Shown one piece after another: positions 52,043 through 60,852 of a stretch of DNA of 64,000 nt. The notes beneath the pieces were generated by a model. The model worked only from the letters and a program-made list of their open reading frames with translations, made no database searches and was not told the origin of the DNA. The DNA is from DASPOF01 sp035626155 (GTDB lineage: Bacteria > Desulfobacterota > Binatia > Binatales > Binataceae): NCBI GenBank assembly GCA_035626155.1, contig DASPOF010000012.1, forward strand, positions 3,156 through 67,155, read 5' to 3'. Position numbers and translations under genes: made by a program. Numbering within the stretch: the first letter of the stretch is position 1; each line of letters opens with the position of its first letter.

Positions 52043-53268
52043 AATTTCCGGACGGATTCATGTGGGGCACCGCGACCGCCGCGCATCAGGTCGAGGGCGG
52101 CAACATCAATTGCGACGGCTGGCTGCTCGAGCATCTGCCGGATACGCGATTTGCCGAGACCAGCGCCGATGCGTGCGACCATTACCATCGCTACGGCGAG
52201 GATATCGCGCTGCTCGCGCAGCTCGGCTTCAACACCTACCGCTTTTCGATCGAGTGGGCGCGCATCGAGCCCGAAGAGGGCGAGTTCTCGCTCGCCGCGC
52301 TCGATCACTATCGGCGGATGCTCGCGGCGTGCCACGAGAACGGGATCACGCCGATGGTGACGCTGCATCATTTCACGTCGCCGCGATGGCTGATGACGTG
52401 CGGAGGGTGGGAAGCGATCGAGACTGCCGGGCGTTTTGCGCGCTACTGCGAGCGCGCCGTGCGCCATCTCGGCGATCTGATCGCGTCCGCCTGCACGATC
52501 AACGAACTCAACCTGGTGGCGCTCTTCCGGTCCACCGGCCGGATCCCCCCGGATGATCAGATCGTGCGCTCGCCGATGAGGATCGAGGGGGCGCGCGCGA
52601 TGGGTGTCGAGCCGGAGAAATTCGGGAGCTATCCGTGGTGCGTGCGAAGCGCGTCGCGCGACGTGATGATTGCGGCGCACCGGCTGGGCGCCGCGGCGCT
52701 GCGCTCGGGCCCCGGAAGTTTCCCGGTCGGGATGACGGTCGCGATGAGCGACATGCAGGCCGCGCCCGGCGGAGAGGAACATCGCGACCGCGCGCGCCGG
52801 GAGGCCGAGGACGTTTTCCTCGAAGCGGCGCGCGAGGACGAATTCGTCGGCGTGCAGACCTACACGCGGGACCGTTTCGGTCCCAACGGCGCGCTGCCGG
52901 TGGAACCCGGAGTCGAAATCACGCAGATGGGATATGAGTACATGCCCCGGGCGCTGGAAGCGACGATTCGCCACGCGCACGCGAAGGCGCAGGTGCCAAT
53001 CGTCGTGACCGAAAACGGGATTGCCACCGATGATGACGCGCGCCGAATCGCATTCGTCGAACAGGCGCTCGGAGGGGTCGCCCGATGCATCCGCGACGGC
53101 ATCGACGTGCGCGGCTATCTCTACTGGTCGATGCTCGACAACTTCGAATGGCTATTCGGCTACGGTCCGAAGTTCGGGCTGATCGCGGTGGACCGCCAAA
53201 GCCAGCAGCGAATCCTGAAGCCCAGCGCCGAATGGCTCGGGCGAATCGCCCGCGCCAACGAGCTTTGA
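52039..53268 (+). CDS. Glycoside hydrolase family 1 (beta-glucosidase-like)
   Basis: This 409-residue TIM-barrel enzyme starts at ATG 52039, overlapping the MFS stop. The GH1 N-terminus is MKFPDGFMWGTATAAHQVEG. The nucleophile glutamate is intact in VVTENGIATDD. The acid/base motif reads TINEL where GH1 enzymes normally have TxNEP: the glutamate remains but the proline is replaced by leucine. SMLDNFEWLFGYGPKFGL is the C-terminal aglycone region. The substrate is unknown; coupling to an organic-anion transporter suggests an acidic or decorated glycoside. Confidence 0.88.
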   Translation: MKFPDGFMWGTATAAHQVEGGNINCDGWLLEHLPDTRFAETSADACDHYHRYGEDIALLAQLGFNTYRFSIEWARIEPEEGEFSLAALDHYRRMLAACHENGITPMVTLHHFTSPRWLMTCGGWEAIETAGRFARYCERAVRHLGDLIASACTINELNLVALFRSTGRIPPDDQIVRSPMRIEGARAMGVEPEKFGSYPWCVRSASRDVMIAAHRLGAAALRSGPGSFPVGMTVAMSDMQAAPGGEEHRDRARREAEDVFLEAAREDEFVGVQTYTRDRFGPNGALPVEPGVEITQMGYEYMPRALEATIRHAHAKAQVPIVVTENGIATDDDARRIAFVEQALGGVARCIRDGIDVRGYLYWSMLDNFEWLFGYGPKFGLIAVDRQSQQRILKPSAEWLGRIARANEL

Positions 53269-53357
53269 GCGCGCGATCGCGCCGGCGGCGATGCGGTATC
53301 GCGGAGCCTTCCGCGAGGCCTCGTTCGATGTGCGCGGTCTGAACCGGGAAGCAGCGA

Positions 53358-54269
53358 TCAGTCGGCCGGGCGCGTGCCTTTCATCTCGTGATATGCGCTG
53401 TTGAAGACGCCATACGCGCCGCATCGCGCGCAATCCACGTCATTGCCGTAGCAGCAGAAAGTCCGCTCGAAATTGCCGCCCTCTCCCAAGTACAGCGGCA
53501 GCATCCGGCGCAACATGCAATGCTCGCCATTCTCGCCGGTGTACTTGATCGCGCGGGCCGACTTCATCAGTTCGAGCGTACCGATATTGGTCTTGACCAC
53601 ATTCGGGTATTTCCGCTTGAGCGCGATTACGCGATCGATCACCTCGTCGCGTTCGCGCAGGTCGTCCCACGCAAGCGGCCCGTGCTCTCCCTTGGACGGC
53701 ACGTAGAAGGTGAATGCGACCCCGTCAGCGGGCCAGTCCTTTACTTCCTCGACGAATTCCTCGAGGCCCGGCGCGTTCTCGCGCGTGATCGCCATCTGGA
53801 TGATGACCGTCGTCCCGTCATTCGGAGTTCGCGCGAAGATCGCCTCCTTGACGTTGCGAAACACGCCCTTGCCCCGAATCGAATCGTTCATTTGCTCCGG
53901 CCCGTCGAGCGAGACGGTCACCAGGTGGCCGGGGACCGACGGAATCCCGTAAGTGCCGTTGGTCACGATCGACGAGCGCTTGAAGAGCTTCATCGCCTCC
54001 ATGACCAGGCGCTGGCGGATCATGGGCTCGCCGCCCATGAACAGCATCGATTCGATGCCATGCTTGTCGCGCAGCACGCGCAACTGATGGAGCATCGTCG
54101 CATCGTCCATCTTGTGGCGCGCATGATTGGGATTGGCGTCGCGGTAAACGAAGCAGTGGCGGCACGCGAGATTGCAGACGTTGGTGACGTTGACGAGTCC
54201 GCCGCGAAACTTGCCGTCACCGAAATCGGTGGGCTCCCGCAGGTTGGTGTGAGCCTTGGTCGCGATCAT
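53358..54269 (-). CDS. Radical SAM protein with C-terminal cysteine cluster
   Basis: This 303-residue enzyme has the radical-SAM motif CNLACRHC (C32, C36, C39) and SAM-binding elements GGEPMIR and TNGTYG. The C-terminal part has five more cysteines (in EHCMLRR and FERTFCCYGNDVDCARCGAYG), enough for an auxiliary iron-sulfur cluster. The layout recalls HpnH- and SPASM/Twitch-type enzymes, but I cannot assign a substrate. No peptide precursor gene is visible beside it. The start ATG is 54269. The gene stands alone. Confidence 0.85.
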   Translation of the reverse strand: MIATKAHTNLREPTDFGDGKFRGGLVNVTNVCNLACRHCFVYRDANPNHARHKMDDATMLHQLRVLRDKHGIESMLFMGGEPMIRQRLVMEAMKLFKRSSIVTNGTYGIPSVPGHLVTVSLDGPEQMNDSIRGKGVFRNVKEAIFARTPNDGTTVIIQMAITRENAPGLEEFVEEVKDWPADGVAFTFYVPSKGEHGPLAWDDLRERDEVIDRVIALKRKYPNVVKTNIGTLELMKSARAIKYTGENGEHCMLRRMLPLYLGEGGNFERTFCCYGNDVDCARCGAYGVFNSAYHEMKGTRPAD

Positions 54270-54341
54270 CCGGAGAGCTTACCACGGCGCCCCCGCAATG
54301 GGGAATCCGATTTTGCCGCCCGAAATGGTGGAGGATTGCCT

Positions 54342-54794
54342 TCAAGTCTGTGCCGATGCGGCCCGCTCGCCGACCCAACGGACCCATGGCAAGGCGTTCC
54401 TGACCGTGTTCCAGAGGCGTTCGTCTGCCGTCCAGCATTCGCATTGGCGAGATTCGGCGAGCGCCAGGTGGTGTGCGTCGTACGCGCTCGGCAGCGAAAA
54501 CCGCTGCATGATTTCGAGCGCCCGCAAATTGAGCGCAACGTCGTGCTCCAACGCAGGCCCGTTCTGCAAAAGAAAGGCGAGCCGTTCCTTTGCGACCTCA
54601 ATGCGTAACTGGCCCCGTTTCACGCGCTTGGCAAGGGCGTTGGTTGCCTCGTATGCAAACAACGCTGGCGCGACCAGATGGCGGCGCTGGCTTTGCCACT
54701 GTTCCAGAAGCGCGGAGGCTTCATCACTGTAAGGCTCCCGCTCGATCCATTTGAGCGCGAAGCTCGCATCGACGACGACTTCGTCGGCGCTCAC
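54342..54794 (-). CDS. PIN-domain toxin, VapC family
   Basis: This 150-residue ribonuclease-type toxin has the four acidic PIN residues visible in VVDASFALKW, FAYEATNAL, AYDAHHLALAE and TADERLW. VapC toxins cleave tRNA or rRNA and are held inactive by the partner antitoxin. Its start overlaps the antitoxin stop (ATGA), the standard type II arrangement with the antitoxin first. Confidence 0.9.
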   Translation of the reverse strand: MSADEVVVDASFALKWIEREPYSDEASALLEQWQSQRRHLVAPALFAYEATNALAKRVKRGQLRIEVAKERLAFLLQNGPALEHDVALNLRALEIMQRFSLPSAYDAHHLALAESRQCECWTADERLWNTVRNALPWVRWVGERAASAQT

Positions 54795-55093
54795 AGTTGG
54801 TTCTCGCGCTCTATCCTGCTCTCCCGGACTAAGTCAGACGAGTCGTCGGGAAAGGGCGTCGTCTGCTCGGCCCGGAAAGCGGCCAAGCGGCGCAGCGTCT
54901 CAGGCGTGATGGCTCCGCGCGCAGTCCTCTTAAGCGGCTGCGCAGGGGGCACGACGCGATCGAGAACGCCCGTAACGTATGCTGATACCGAAAGGTCCTG
55001 CGCAGCCGCAGCTACCTTGATGCGCCGCCGCAGGGCGGGACGTATATCGAGCGTAAGCCGGGGCCGATTTGTCTTGGAGACGGGCTTTGCCAT
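54791..55093 (-). CDS. Ribbon-helix-helix antitoxin
   Basis: This 100-residue protein has an N-terminal ribbon-helix-helix (PRLTLDIRPALRRRIKVAAA then SVSAYVTGVL) that would bind the operon's promoter as a dimer. The acidic, flexible C-terminus would wrap the VapC toxin. It precedes vapC with a four-base overlap. A 26-bp region with an 8-bp inverted repeat lies 45 bases upstream, between it and tmRNA. Confidence 0.85.
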   Translation of the reverse strand: MAKPVSKTNRPRLTLDIRPALRRRIKVAAAAQDLSVSAYVTGVLDRVVPPAQPLKRTARGAITPETLRRLAAFRAEQTTPFPDDSSDLVRESRIERENQL

Positions 55094-55138
55094 CGTCGGG
55101 CACCGTTTTGCCGGAGATTCAAATCCATCTTACTCTCT

Positions 55139-55164
55139 TTGACGCCTTGGTGTCATGGCGTCAA
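55139..55164. promoter_or_regulatory. Inverted repeat between tmRNA and the toxin-antitoxin operon
   Basis: TTGACGCC (55139-55146) and GGCGTCAA (55157-55164) form a perfect 8-bp inverted repeat around ten bases. A third half-site, GGTGTCA, lies inside the spacer. It could terminate tmRNA, act as the antitoxin operator, or both. No T-run follows on the minus strand. Confidence 0.5.
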
Positions 55165-55195
55165 GCCCAGAGCCTCGGCTTGGAGTAGGCACATT

Positions 55196-55552
55196 TGGTG
55201 GAGGCGGGGGGAATTGAACCCCCGTCCGAAGGCGATCCAGCGACGGCCACTACACGCTTAGTCCGCGATTTAATCTCGCTCCCGAACCGCCCGCGGACGG
55301 GCTTTCCAGGAACCAGCCAATTTGATTTCGGGCAACCGTCCAACCGGCGAACGGCGGCGCCCTAGCCCATTAAATGACGCCCCGGCCCTCCGTCACGGGC
55401 GAGCGGAGGCGGGACGCTAGCGGCCCTTAGGCCGCTAGAGCGTAACCGTTATTGTCTGCGGTTAAATTTCGCAGTCCGCTTTTTTACGGGGCCAGCGGAT
55501 CCCCGGCGTGCGGCCATGGCCTTCCTGTCTTCGTCGAACCCAGTTCGCCCCC
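55196..55552 (-). ncRNA. ssrA: Transfer-messenger RNA (tmRNA)
   Basis: This 357-nt RNA rescues stalled ribosomes with SmpB. The 5' end GGGGGCG (from 55552) pairs with CGCCTCC before ACCA at the 3' end (55196), forming the tRNA-like acceptor. The T-arm (GGGGGTTCAATTCCCCC) and the 5' D-like stretch GGGTTCGACGAAGAC are present. The tag frame (55427-55459) encodes ADNNGYALAA followed by TAA, a normal degradation tag ending in ALAA. smpB starts 138 bases away on the opposite strand. Confidence 0.96.
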
Positions 55553-55690
55553 GTATCGTGATCAGTTGCGATGCCTTGGCCAGTCGAAACGGTTACGCAC
55601 TTCAAATCTAAGGCCGCCCGCCGCGCCTGGCAACCGGCATCGGGACCGCCCTTATCTCCGAGGCCCGGCACGATTAGACTCTGACGCGCG

Positions 55691-56179
55691 ATGGCGCACT
55701 TAAACGGGAAGCGCGCGGGCGGCGACGGAATCGACCTGGTGGCCGAAAATCGCAAGGCCCGCCACGATTTCTTTATCGAGGAGACGGTCGAAGCCGGTCT
55801 CGCGCTCACCGGCACCGAGGTCAAGTCCCTGCGCGACCATCGCGCGAACCTCCGCGACAGTTACGCGCGCATCCGAAACGGCGAGGCGTTCCTGCACGGC
55901 GTTCATATCGGTGCGTACGCGCCCGCCGGCCAGTTCAGCCACAAGGAGACCCGCACGCGCAAGCTCCTGCTTCATCGCCGCGAGATCGACCGCCTCTGGG
56001 GCCGCGTGCGCGAGCGCGGCTACTCGATCGTGCCGCTGAAGCTCTATTTCAAGAATGGACGCGCGAAGGTCGAAATCGGGCTCGCCAAGGGCAAACGCGA
56101 GTACGACAAGCGCGAGGCGATCGCGCGCAAGACCTCGCGCCGCGAAATCGAACGCGTGATGAAAGCGCGCCATCGCTAG
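55691..56179 (+). CDS. smpB: SsrA-binding protein SmpB
   Basis: This 162-residue tmRNA partner has the SmpB fold and motifs: FFIEETVEAGLALTGTEVKS, LRDSYARIRNGEAFLHGVHI, and a basic C-terminal tail (KREAIARKTSRREIERVMKA) that reads the empty mRNA channel. It is encoded divergently from ssrA. The 3' end overlaps the converging nucleotidyltransferase gene by four bases. Confidence 0.96.
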   Translation: MAHLNGKRAGGDGIDLVAENRKARHDFFIEETVEAGLALTGTEVKSLRDHRANLRDSYARIRNGEAFLHGVHIGAYAPAGQFSHKETRTRKLLLHRREIDRLWGRVRERGYSIVPLKLYFKNGRAKVEIGLAKGKREYDKREAIARKTSRREIERVMKARHR

Positions 56180-57039
56180 CGCCGCACCGGCAGGCGCATC
56201 GCGAGCGCGCTCAGATCGCCGAGCAGGTCCTGGAACTGTGCGATGCTGTACGCCAACTGCGCCGCGCCGATGCCCGGATTCCCCAGCACGCGCTCGATCG
56301 TCGCGTGAAAGCGATCCGGCGCAAGCGCAAACGACCGCGAATCCGCAAGCGCGCCCTTCTCGTTGATGAACCAGCGCCGGTTGAGCGCGTACAGGACCAG
56401 CATCATGAAGCCCGCCGCGCGAAACAGGCATGCCGCCACGTACATCACGTCGCCGCGCGCGGCCGGCTTGTCGGCGATCGCAAGCTCGAAGCCTGCATCG
56501 AAGAGATGCTTTTCGATTACCGCTTCGCGGAGCGCATCGGGGTAATCCGAGACCAGCGACTTGAGCCCCGCGATCGCGCTCTGCGGGTCGTAGAGCGGCC
56601 GGCAGCAATTCACCTCGCCGGCGTAAATCTGATTCTGAAATCCGAGCGGGTGCCCGAGTTGATAGATGGCGCGCGGGCGGCCGGACAGGCACTCATCGAT
56701 CGCTTGCCGGACCGCGCCCAGGTCCCGGTAGAGAAAATCAACGTGGCGACCGTCGATGACCAGCCAGCCGCCGCCATTGACGCCGGGACCCCATTCGCCG
56801 AATCCCGTGACGAGGCCGGGCTGATGCCGATCGTCGAGTTCCTCGGCCGCGCGCGAAAGTTCATCGATCGAAAACGGCTGCGCGGGTTCGTAGTAGAGGC
56901 CGATATCGATGTCGGAATTCGAGTCCGCGCTGCCCCGCGCATGCGATCCGCCGAGAACGATCGCGGAGATTCCTCCGACGCGAGCGACACGCGCCGTCAC
57001 GCGATCTAGCAACTCCTGGAGCGATGATGCGCCGGTCAC
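56176..57039 (-). CDS. Nucleotidyltransferase-domain protein
   Basis: This 287-residue protein has an N-terminal nucleotidyltransferase core with GGSHARGSADSNSDIDIGLY (the GS-x-AxG and DxD metal site). The DUF4037-like C-terminal helical part contains a hydrophobic region (CLFRAAGFMMLVLYALNRRW). It may transfer a nucleotide to a small molecule or protein; the acceptor is unknown. The start is GTG 57039. It is convergent with smpB, with a four-base overlap. Confidence 0.82.
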   Translation of the reverse strand: MTGASSLQELLDRVTARVARVGGISAIVLGGSHARGSADSNSDIDIGLYYEPAQPFSIDELSRAAEELDDRHQPGLVTGFGEWGPGVNGGGWLVIDGRHVDFLYRDLGAVRQAIDECLSGRPRAIYQLGHPLGFQNQIYAGEVNCCRPLYDPQSAIAGLKSLVSDYPDALREAVIEKHLFDAGFELAIADKPAARGDVMYVAACLFRAAGFMMLVLYALNRRWFINEKGALADSRSFALAPDRFHATIERVLGNPGIGAAQLAYSIAQFQDLLGDLSALAMRLPVRR

Positions 57040-57105
57040 GAGCCGAGATTACAGGGCGATTTGCGCGCTCACAACGCGCGTATTTCCGCCGGCCGTTAGC
57101 CCCTT

Positions 57106-58119
57106 CTAAGCGGGGGCAGCGGCTTGCGGCTGCGGCGGCGCGCCCGCCTCGCCGAGCATCGCACGCAGCCGCGCGATTCGGCGGTTAAGCGGAGGATGAC
57201 TCGAGAACAGGTTGGCGAAAAACCCCTCGCCGTCCTCGGGCGCGCGCTCGCGGGGATTTACCATGAACAGGTGCGCGGTTCCGGCGGTGCCCTCGCGTAG
57301 CGGCGACTCGACCTGGGCGATCCGCTCGAGCGCGCGGAGCAGGGCGCGCGGGTTGCGCGTGAATTCGACCGACGCCGCATCGGCGAGATACTCGCGCTCG
57401 CGCGATACCGCCATCGCAAGCAGTTGCGCGAAAATCGGGGCGAGCACTGCAAGTATCAGCACCGCAATTGCGATCAGAGCGCCCGCCTCGCCTTCCTCCC
57501 GCGAACCGCGCCGCGCGCCTCGCCCGCCAAATCCTCCGTAGAACGAAACCCGATAGACGAAATCGGAAAGCATCGCGATTCCGCCGACCAGCACCGCGAC
57601 CATCGTCATCGTGCGGATGTCGTAGTCGCGGACATGCGCCATCTCGTGGCCGACCACGCCTTGCATCTCCTCGCGATCCATCTGATCGATCAGCCCCTGC
57701 GTGACGCAGATCACGGAATGCGCCGGGTCGCGGCCGGTCGCAAAGGCGTTGGGCGACGGATCGTCGATCACGTACGCCGCCGGCACCGGCATGCGCGCCG
57801 CAAGCGCCATCTCGCGGATCACGTCGAGCACGGTCTGGTGCGCGATCGTCTCCGGAGTCAAAGGCCGCGCGTGAACCGAGAGCAGCACGAGCTGCGCGCC
57901 GCCGTAAAACGAGCCGAGCGACTGGATAATCGCGATGCAGAGCGCCGCGATCGTCAGCACTGGGAAGCCCACGAAGACTCCATTGATGACGTCGAAGTCG
58001 TGCACCCAGATATCGAGTGCGAAACCGAGCACCGCGAACAGCGCGATGAACACCGCGACCAGCGCCACAGTGCGGCGGCGGTTCTGCGCCTCGAGTGCGC
58101 GGAAATCGGTTTCTGCCAT
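57106..58119 (-). CDS. M48 family membrane metalloprotease (HtpX-like)
   Basis: This 337-residue integral-membrane zinc protease has the active site VVGHEMAHVRD (HExxH), with the third ligand in EREYLADAASVEF. Two N-terminal and about two central transmembrane segments flank it. HtpX-type proteases degrade misfolded membrane proteins under envelope stress. It is the second gene after lemA with a 21-base spacer, a common pairing. It has a glycine/arginine-rich cytoplasmic loop and an alanine/proline-rich tail. Confidence 0.92.
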   Translation of the reverse strand: MAETDFRALEAQNRRRTVALVAVFIALFAVLGFALDIWVHDFDVINGVFVGFPVLTIAALCIAIIQSLGSFYGGAQLVLLSVHARPLTPETIAHQTVLDVIREMALAARMPVPAAYVIDDPSPNAFATGRDPAHSVICVTQGLIDQMDREEMQGVVGHEMAHVRDYDIRTMTMVAVLVGGIAMLSDFVYRVSFYGGFGGRGARRGSREEGEAGALIAIAVLILAVLAPIFAQLLAMAVSREREYLADAASVEFTRNPRALLRALERIAQVESPLREGTAGTAHLFMVNPRERAPEDGEGFFANLFSSHPPLNRRIARLRAMLGEAGAPPQPQAAAPA

Positions 58120-58140
58120 CGGGCGCGCTCGCTTGCCCGG

Positions 58141-58710
58141 CTAGGCGCGCGGCGCGCCCATCGAGAGGTCCACCTTGGGCACGGCCTGGTCTTCGGGCGC
58201 TCCCTTGAAATACTCGGCCGGCTTGAAGCCGAAATTGCTCGCGATCAGATTCGACGGGAAGGTCTCGATTCTCGTGTTCAGCGCGAGCACGACATCGTTA
58301 TACGCCTGGCGCGAGAACGCGATCTGGTTCTCGGTCGTGGTCAGTTCCTCCTGGAGCTTGAGCACGTTTTCATCGGCCTTCAACTGAGGATAATTCTCCA
58401 TGAGCGCGATCAGCCGGCCGAGGCCCGCAGTGAGCTGATTCTCGGCCGCGATGCGCGAGGCCTGGTCCGGCGCGCTCACCGCCTTGTTGCGCGCCTCGAC
58501 GACCTGCGTGAGCGTGTCGCGCTCGAACTGCATGTAGCCTTTGACCGCCTCGATCAGGTTGGGAATCAGGTCGTGACGGCGCTTGAGCTGAACATCGATT
58601 TGCCGCCACGCATTGTCGATCTGATTCTTCAGGCTGACCAGCGAATTGTACGCGGTGATCGCCCAAACCACGATCGCCAGGACAACCAGCAACGGGATCA
58701 GTGAGCCCAT
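58141..58710 (-). CDS. lemA: LemA family protein
   Basis: This 189-residue protein has one N-terminal transmembrane helix (LIPLLVVLAIVVWAITAYN) and a long helical LemA domain (VSLKNQIDNAWRQIDVQLKR, then RHDLIPNLIEAVKGY). A strong AGGAGGAG ribosome site lies upstream of ATG 58710. Its role is not settled, but it commonly precedes an HtpX-like protease, as here, suggesting a shared membrane quality-control function. Confidence 0.94.
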   Translation of the reverse strand: MGSLIPLLVVLAIVVWAITAYNSLVSLKNQIDNAWRQIDVQLKRRHDLIPNLIEAVKGYMQFERDTLTQVVEARNKAVSAPDQASRIAAENQLTAGLGRLIALMENYPQLKADENVLKLQEELTTTENQIAFSRQAYNDVVLALNTRIETFPSNLIASNFGFKPAEYFKGAPEDQAVPKVDLSMGAPRA

Positions 58711-58911
58711 CGTGTTTTCTCCTCCTTAAACGCTCGTCCGAATCCTAGCAGGCTTGGGACGATCGATCGTGGACGCCCGGCGCTCGGAATCGTCATCCCG
58801 ATGTCACCGGCGCGTCACGTTCGCGCTCGGCCTAAACGTAACTATGAAGCGGGCGCGGTCAAGGCAGCGAGCGGACGGCGCTTCGTTCGCAAGACGCGGC
58901 GCAAGGTCCGG

Positions 58912-59115
58912 TCATTCATCCGATTTAAGGCGGCTCGATGCGCGGGCGATCTCATCGGCGAAGCGCTTCGCCATCGCGGCGTCGCCCCACGCCTGGGCAA
59001 GCTCGCGGCCTTCCTTCAGCGCATCGATGGCGCGCGCTATGTTGCCCTTGGCGAGAAAGGTTCCAGCCTTGCGGAAGACTTGCGCATAACGCTGGCCCTT
59101 TTCGGTTGCATTCAT
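58912..59115 (-). CDS. Small TPR-like helical protein
   Basis: This 67-residue protein starts at ATG 59115 (MNATEKGQRYAQVFRKAGTF). It consists of helices of the tetratricopeptide type (GNIARAIDALKEGRELAQAW). It has no named family. Its start codon overlaps that of the methyltransferase on the opposite strand: the four bases CATG at 59113-59116 supply both ATGs. There is no clear ribosome site, so the call is tentative. Confidence 0.55.
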   Translation of the reverse strand: MNATEKGQRYAQVFRKAGTFLAKGNIARAIDALKEGRELAQAWGDAAMAKRFADEIARASSRLKSDE

Positions 59116-59851
59116 GACGGCATCATCCGGCGAGGAAACTTTTGACGCGATCCTAGGCGGCGCAATCAAACTGATCCAGCCGCGGCGCGGTTATCGTTTC
59201 TCCGTGGAAGCGATTCTGCTCGGACGATTCGTGAGGGTGCGCCCCGGCGATCGAATCCTCGAACTCGGCGCGGGATGCGGCGTCATTTCGATCATGCTCG
59301 CCGCGCTTCATCGGCCGCGCGAGGTTGTCGCGGTCGAGATTCAAGATGCGCTCGCGGCGATGATTGAGCAAAACGCGGCGATGAACGGCCTCGATTCGGT
59401 GCGCGCCGTTTGCGCCGATCTCCGCGAGCGGCGGATTGGCGGACTCAAGACCGGCGGCTTCGACCTCGTCGTGGCGAATCCCCCGTTTCGCGCGCCTCGC
59501 ACTGGACGTGAAAGTCCCGACCTGGGACGGCGCGTGGCGCGCGGCGGCGGCGGGGCGACGCTTACCGATTTCGTCGCGGCGGCGCGACGCTATGCGCGCA
59601 GCGGCGGACGCGCGGGATTCGTGTTTGCCGCGGCGCGGACCGCCGAACTGATCGCGACGATGCGCGCGAACCGGCTCGAGCCCAAGCGCATCCGATTCGT
59701 CCATCCGCGCGCCGAGTTGCCCGCATCTTCGGTGCTCGTCGAGGCGCGGGCGGGCGGCGGGGTCGAAGCATCGATCGAACCGCCGCTCGTTCTTTACGCC
59801 CGCGAGGGCATTTACACGCACGAGGCGCGCGCGATGCTCGAAGCTCCCTGA
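59114..59851 (+). CDS. TrmN6-like (NPPF-type) methyltransferase
   Basis: This 245-residue SAM-dependent methyltransferase has motif I ILELGAGCGVISIML and the catalytic NPPF in LVVANPPFRAPRTG, which marks N6-adenine or related base methylation. It most resembles tRNA1(Val) A37 methyltransferase (TrmN6/YfiC). The C-terminal part contains RAELPASSVLVEARAGGGV, typical of that family. The start overlaps the divergent small gene's start. Alternative targets such as rRNA or protein are possible. Confidence 0.85.
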   Translation: MTASSGEETFDAILGGAIKLIQPRRGYRFSVEAILLGRFVRVRPGDRILELGAGCGVISIMLAALHRPREVVAVEIQDALAAMIEQNAAMNGLDSVRAVCADLRERRIGGLKTGGFDLVVANPPFRAPRTGRESPDLGRRVARGGGGATLTDFVAAARRYARSGGRAGFVFAAARTAELIATMRANRLEPKRIRFVHPRAELPASSVLVEARAGGGVEASIEPPLVLYAREGIYTHEARAMLEAP

Positions 59852-59923
59852 CCTGCGGAGCGTTGCTTCATCTCACCGGCCGGCGCGATGAGGGATGTCC
59901 ACGGCACTGGCCGGGCGCAATTT

Positions 59924-60781
59924 CTAGGGTGCGGAGAAAAACTCGATCGCAAGCTGCGAGACGACTTCCGGTTTTTCCATCGGCAGGAAATGACCGGTGC
60001 CGGGCACTTTGACGACGCGGCCGTGCTTCAGCTCGCGCGCGATTTTTTCCGACAGTGTGCCGCCGACCGAATCGGGACGCTCGCCAAACAGGACCAGGAG
60101 GGGAACCTCCGCTTTCAGGATCCGCCCCAATCCGTCGAAATCGCGCGCGCCCTGATAGAAGCGCGCCTCCGCTTCAGGCGCGCACTTGAGTTCGCGCTTG
60201 CCATTTGCGTTCGGGCGCGTGCCGTGCTCGCAATAGTCGAGCAGGATGTCCTTGCGCCAGGTCTTGTAGGGCGGCTTGTTGTCGAAGTTCTCGAACATCG
60301 CCTCGACATGATCGAACACGCGCTTGCGCTTGAGCGTCCGGTCCACGAACGGATTGCTCCAGGCGAGTTCCGGCGCGGTTGGCGCCTCGTGAACGACCGG
60401 CTCGGCCAGCACCGCGCGCGAGATCAGATCGGGGCGCTCGTTTGCGAGCGAGCCGATCGCGGTTGCGCCCGCCGAATGGCCGATCGCGCGAACGCCCTTC
60501 CATCCCATCGCGGTGATGAACCCTCCGAGATCGTTCATCGTGTGGAGCCAGGTGTAGCCGTCGAGCGTGGGCGCGGATGCGCTGTCTCCGTGGCCGCGTT
60601 GATCGTAGCTCCATACGTGGCCGGCCGATCGCAGAGCCTGTGCGATCGGCCGATAGATGTGGCCGAGGAATCCGGTCGCATGCAGCACGATGATCGGTTC
60701 GCCGTCGCCGCCCCAATCGAGGTAGTGGAGCCGCAGGCCATTTACCGTCACGTCGCCGCTTTTCGGTTCATTCGCTTCCAT
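59924..60781 (-). CDS. Alpha/beta-fold hydrolase
   Basis: This 285-residue hydrolase has an oxyanion-hole HATGFLG, the nucleophile elbow GHSAGA, and the catalytic histidine in VPGTGHFLPME. The acid is probably the aspartate in FGERPDSVGG. The length and cap region fit esterase- or epoxide-hydrolase-like members. The substrate cannot be predicted. ATG 60781. It stands alone, 3' to the BrkB gene on the same strand. Confidence 0.88.
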   Translation of the reverse strand: MEANEPKSGDVTVNGLRLHYLDWGGDGEPIIVLHATGFLGHIYRPIAQALRSAGHVWSYDQRGHGDSASAPTLDGYTWLHTMNDLGGFITAMGWKGVRAIGHSAGATAIGSLANERPDLISRAVLAEPVVHEAPTAPELAWSNPFVDRTLKRKRVFDHVEAMFENFDNKPPYKTWRKDILLDYCEHGTRPNANGKRELKCAPEAEARFYQGARDFDGLGRILKAEVPLLVLFGERPDSVGGTLSEKIARELKHGRVVKVPGTGHFLPMEKPEVVSQLAIEFFSAP

Positions 60782-60852
60782 AATTCTGATTGGCGGACAT
60801 GATAGGCGCCGCGGCGCGGAGATGAAACCGCCCGCCGAGCATCGGCGGTCGA

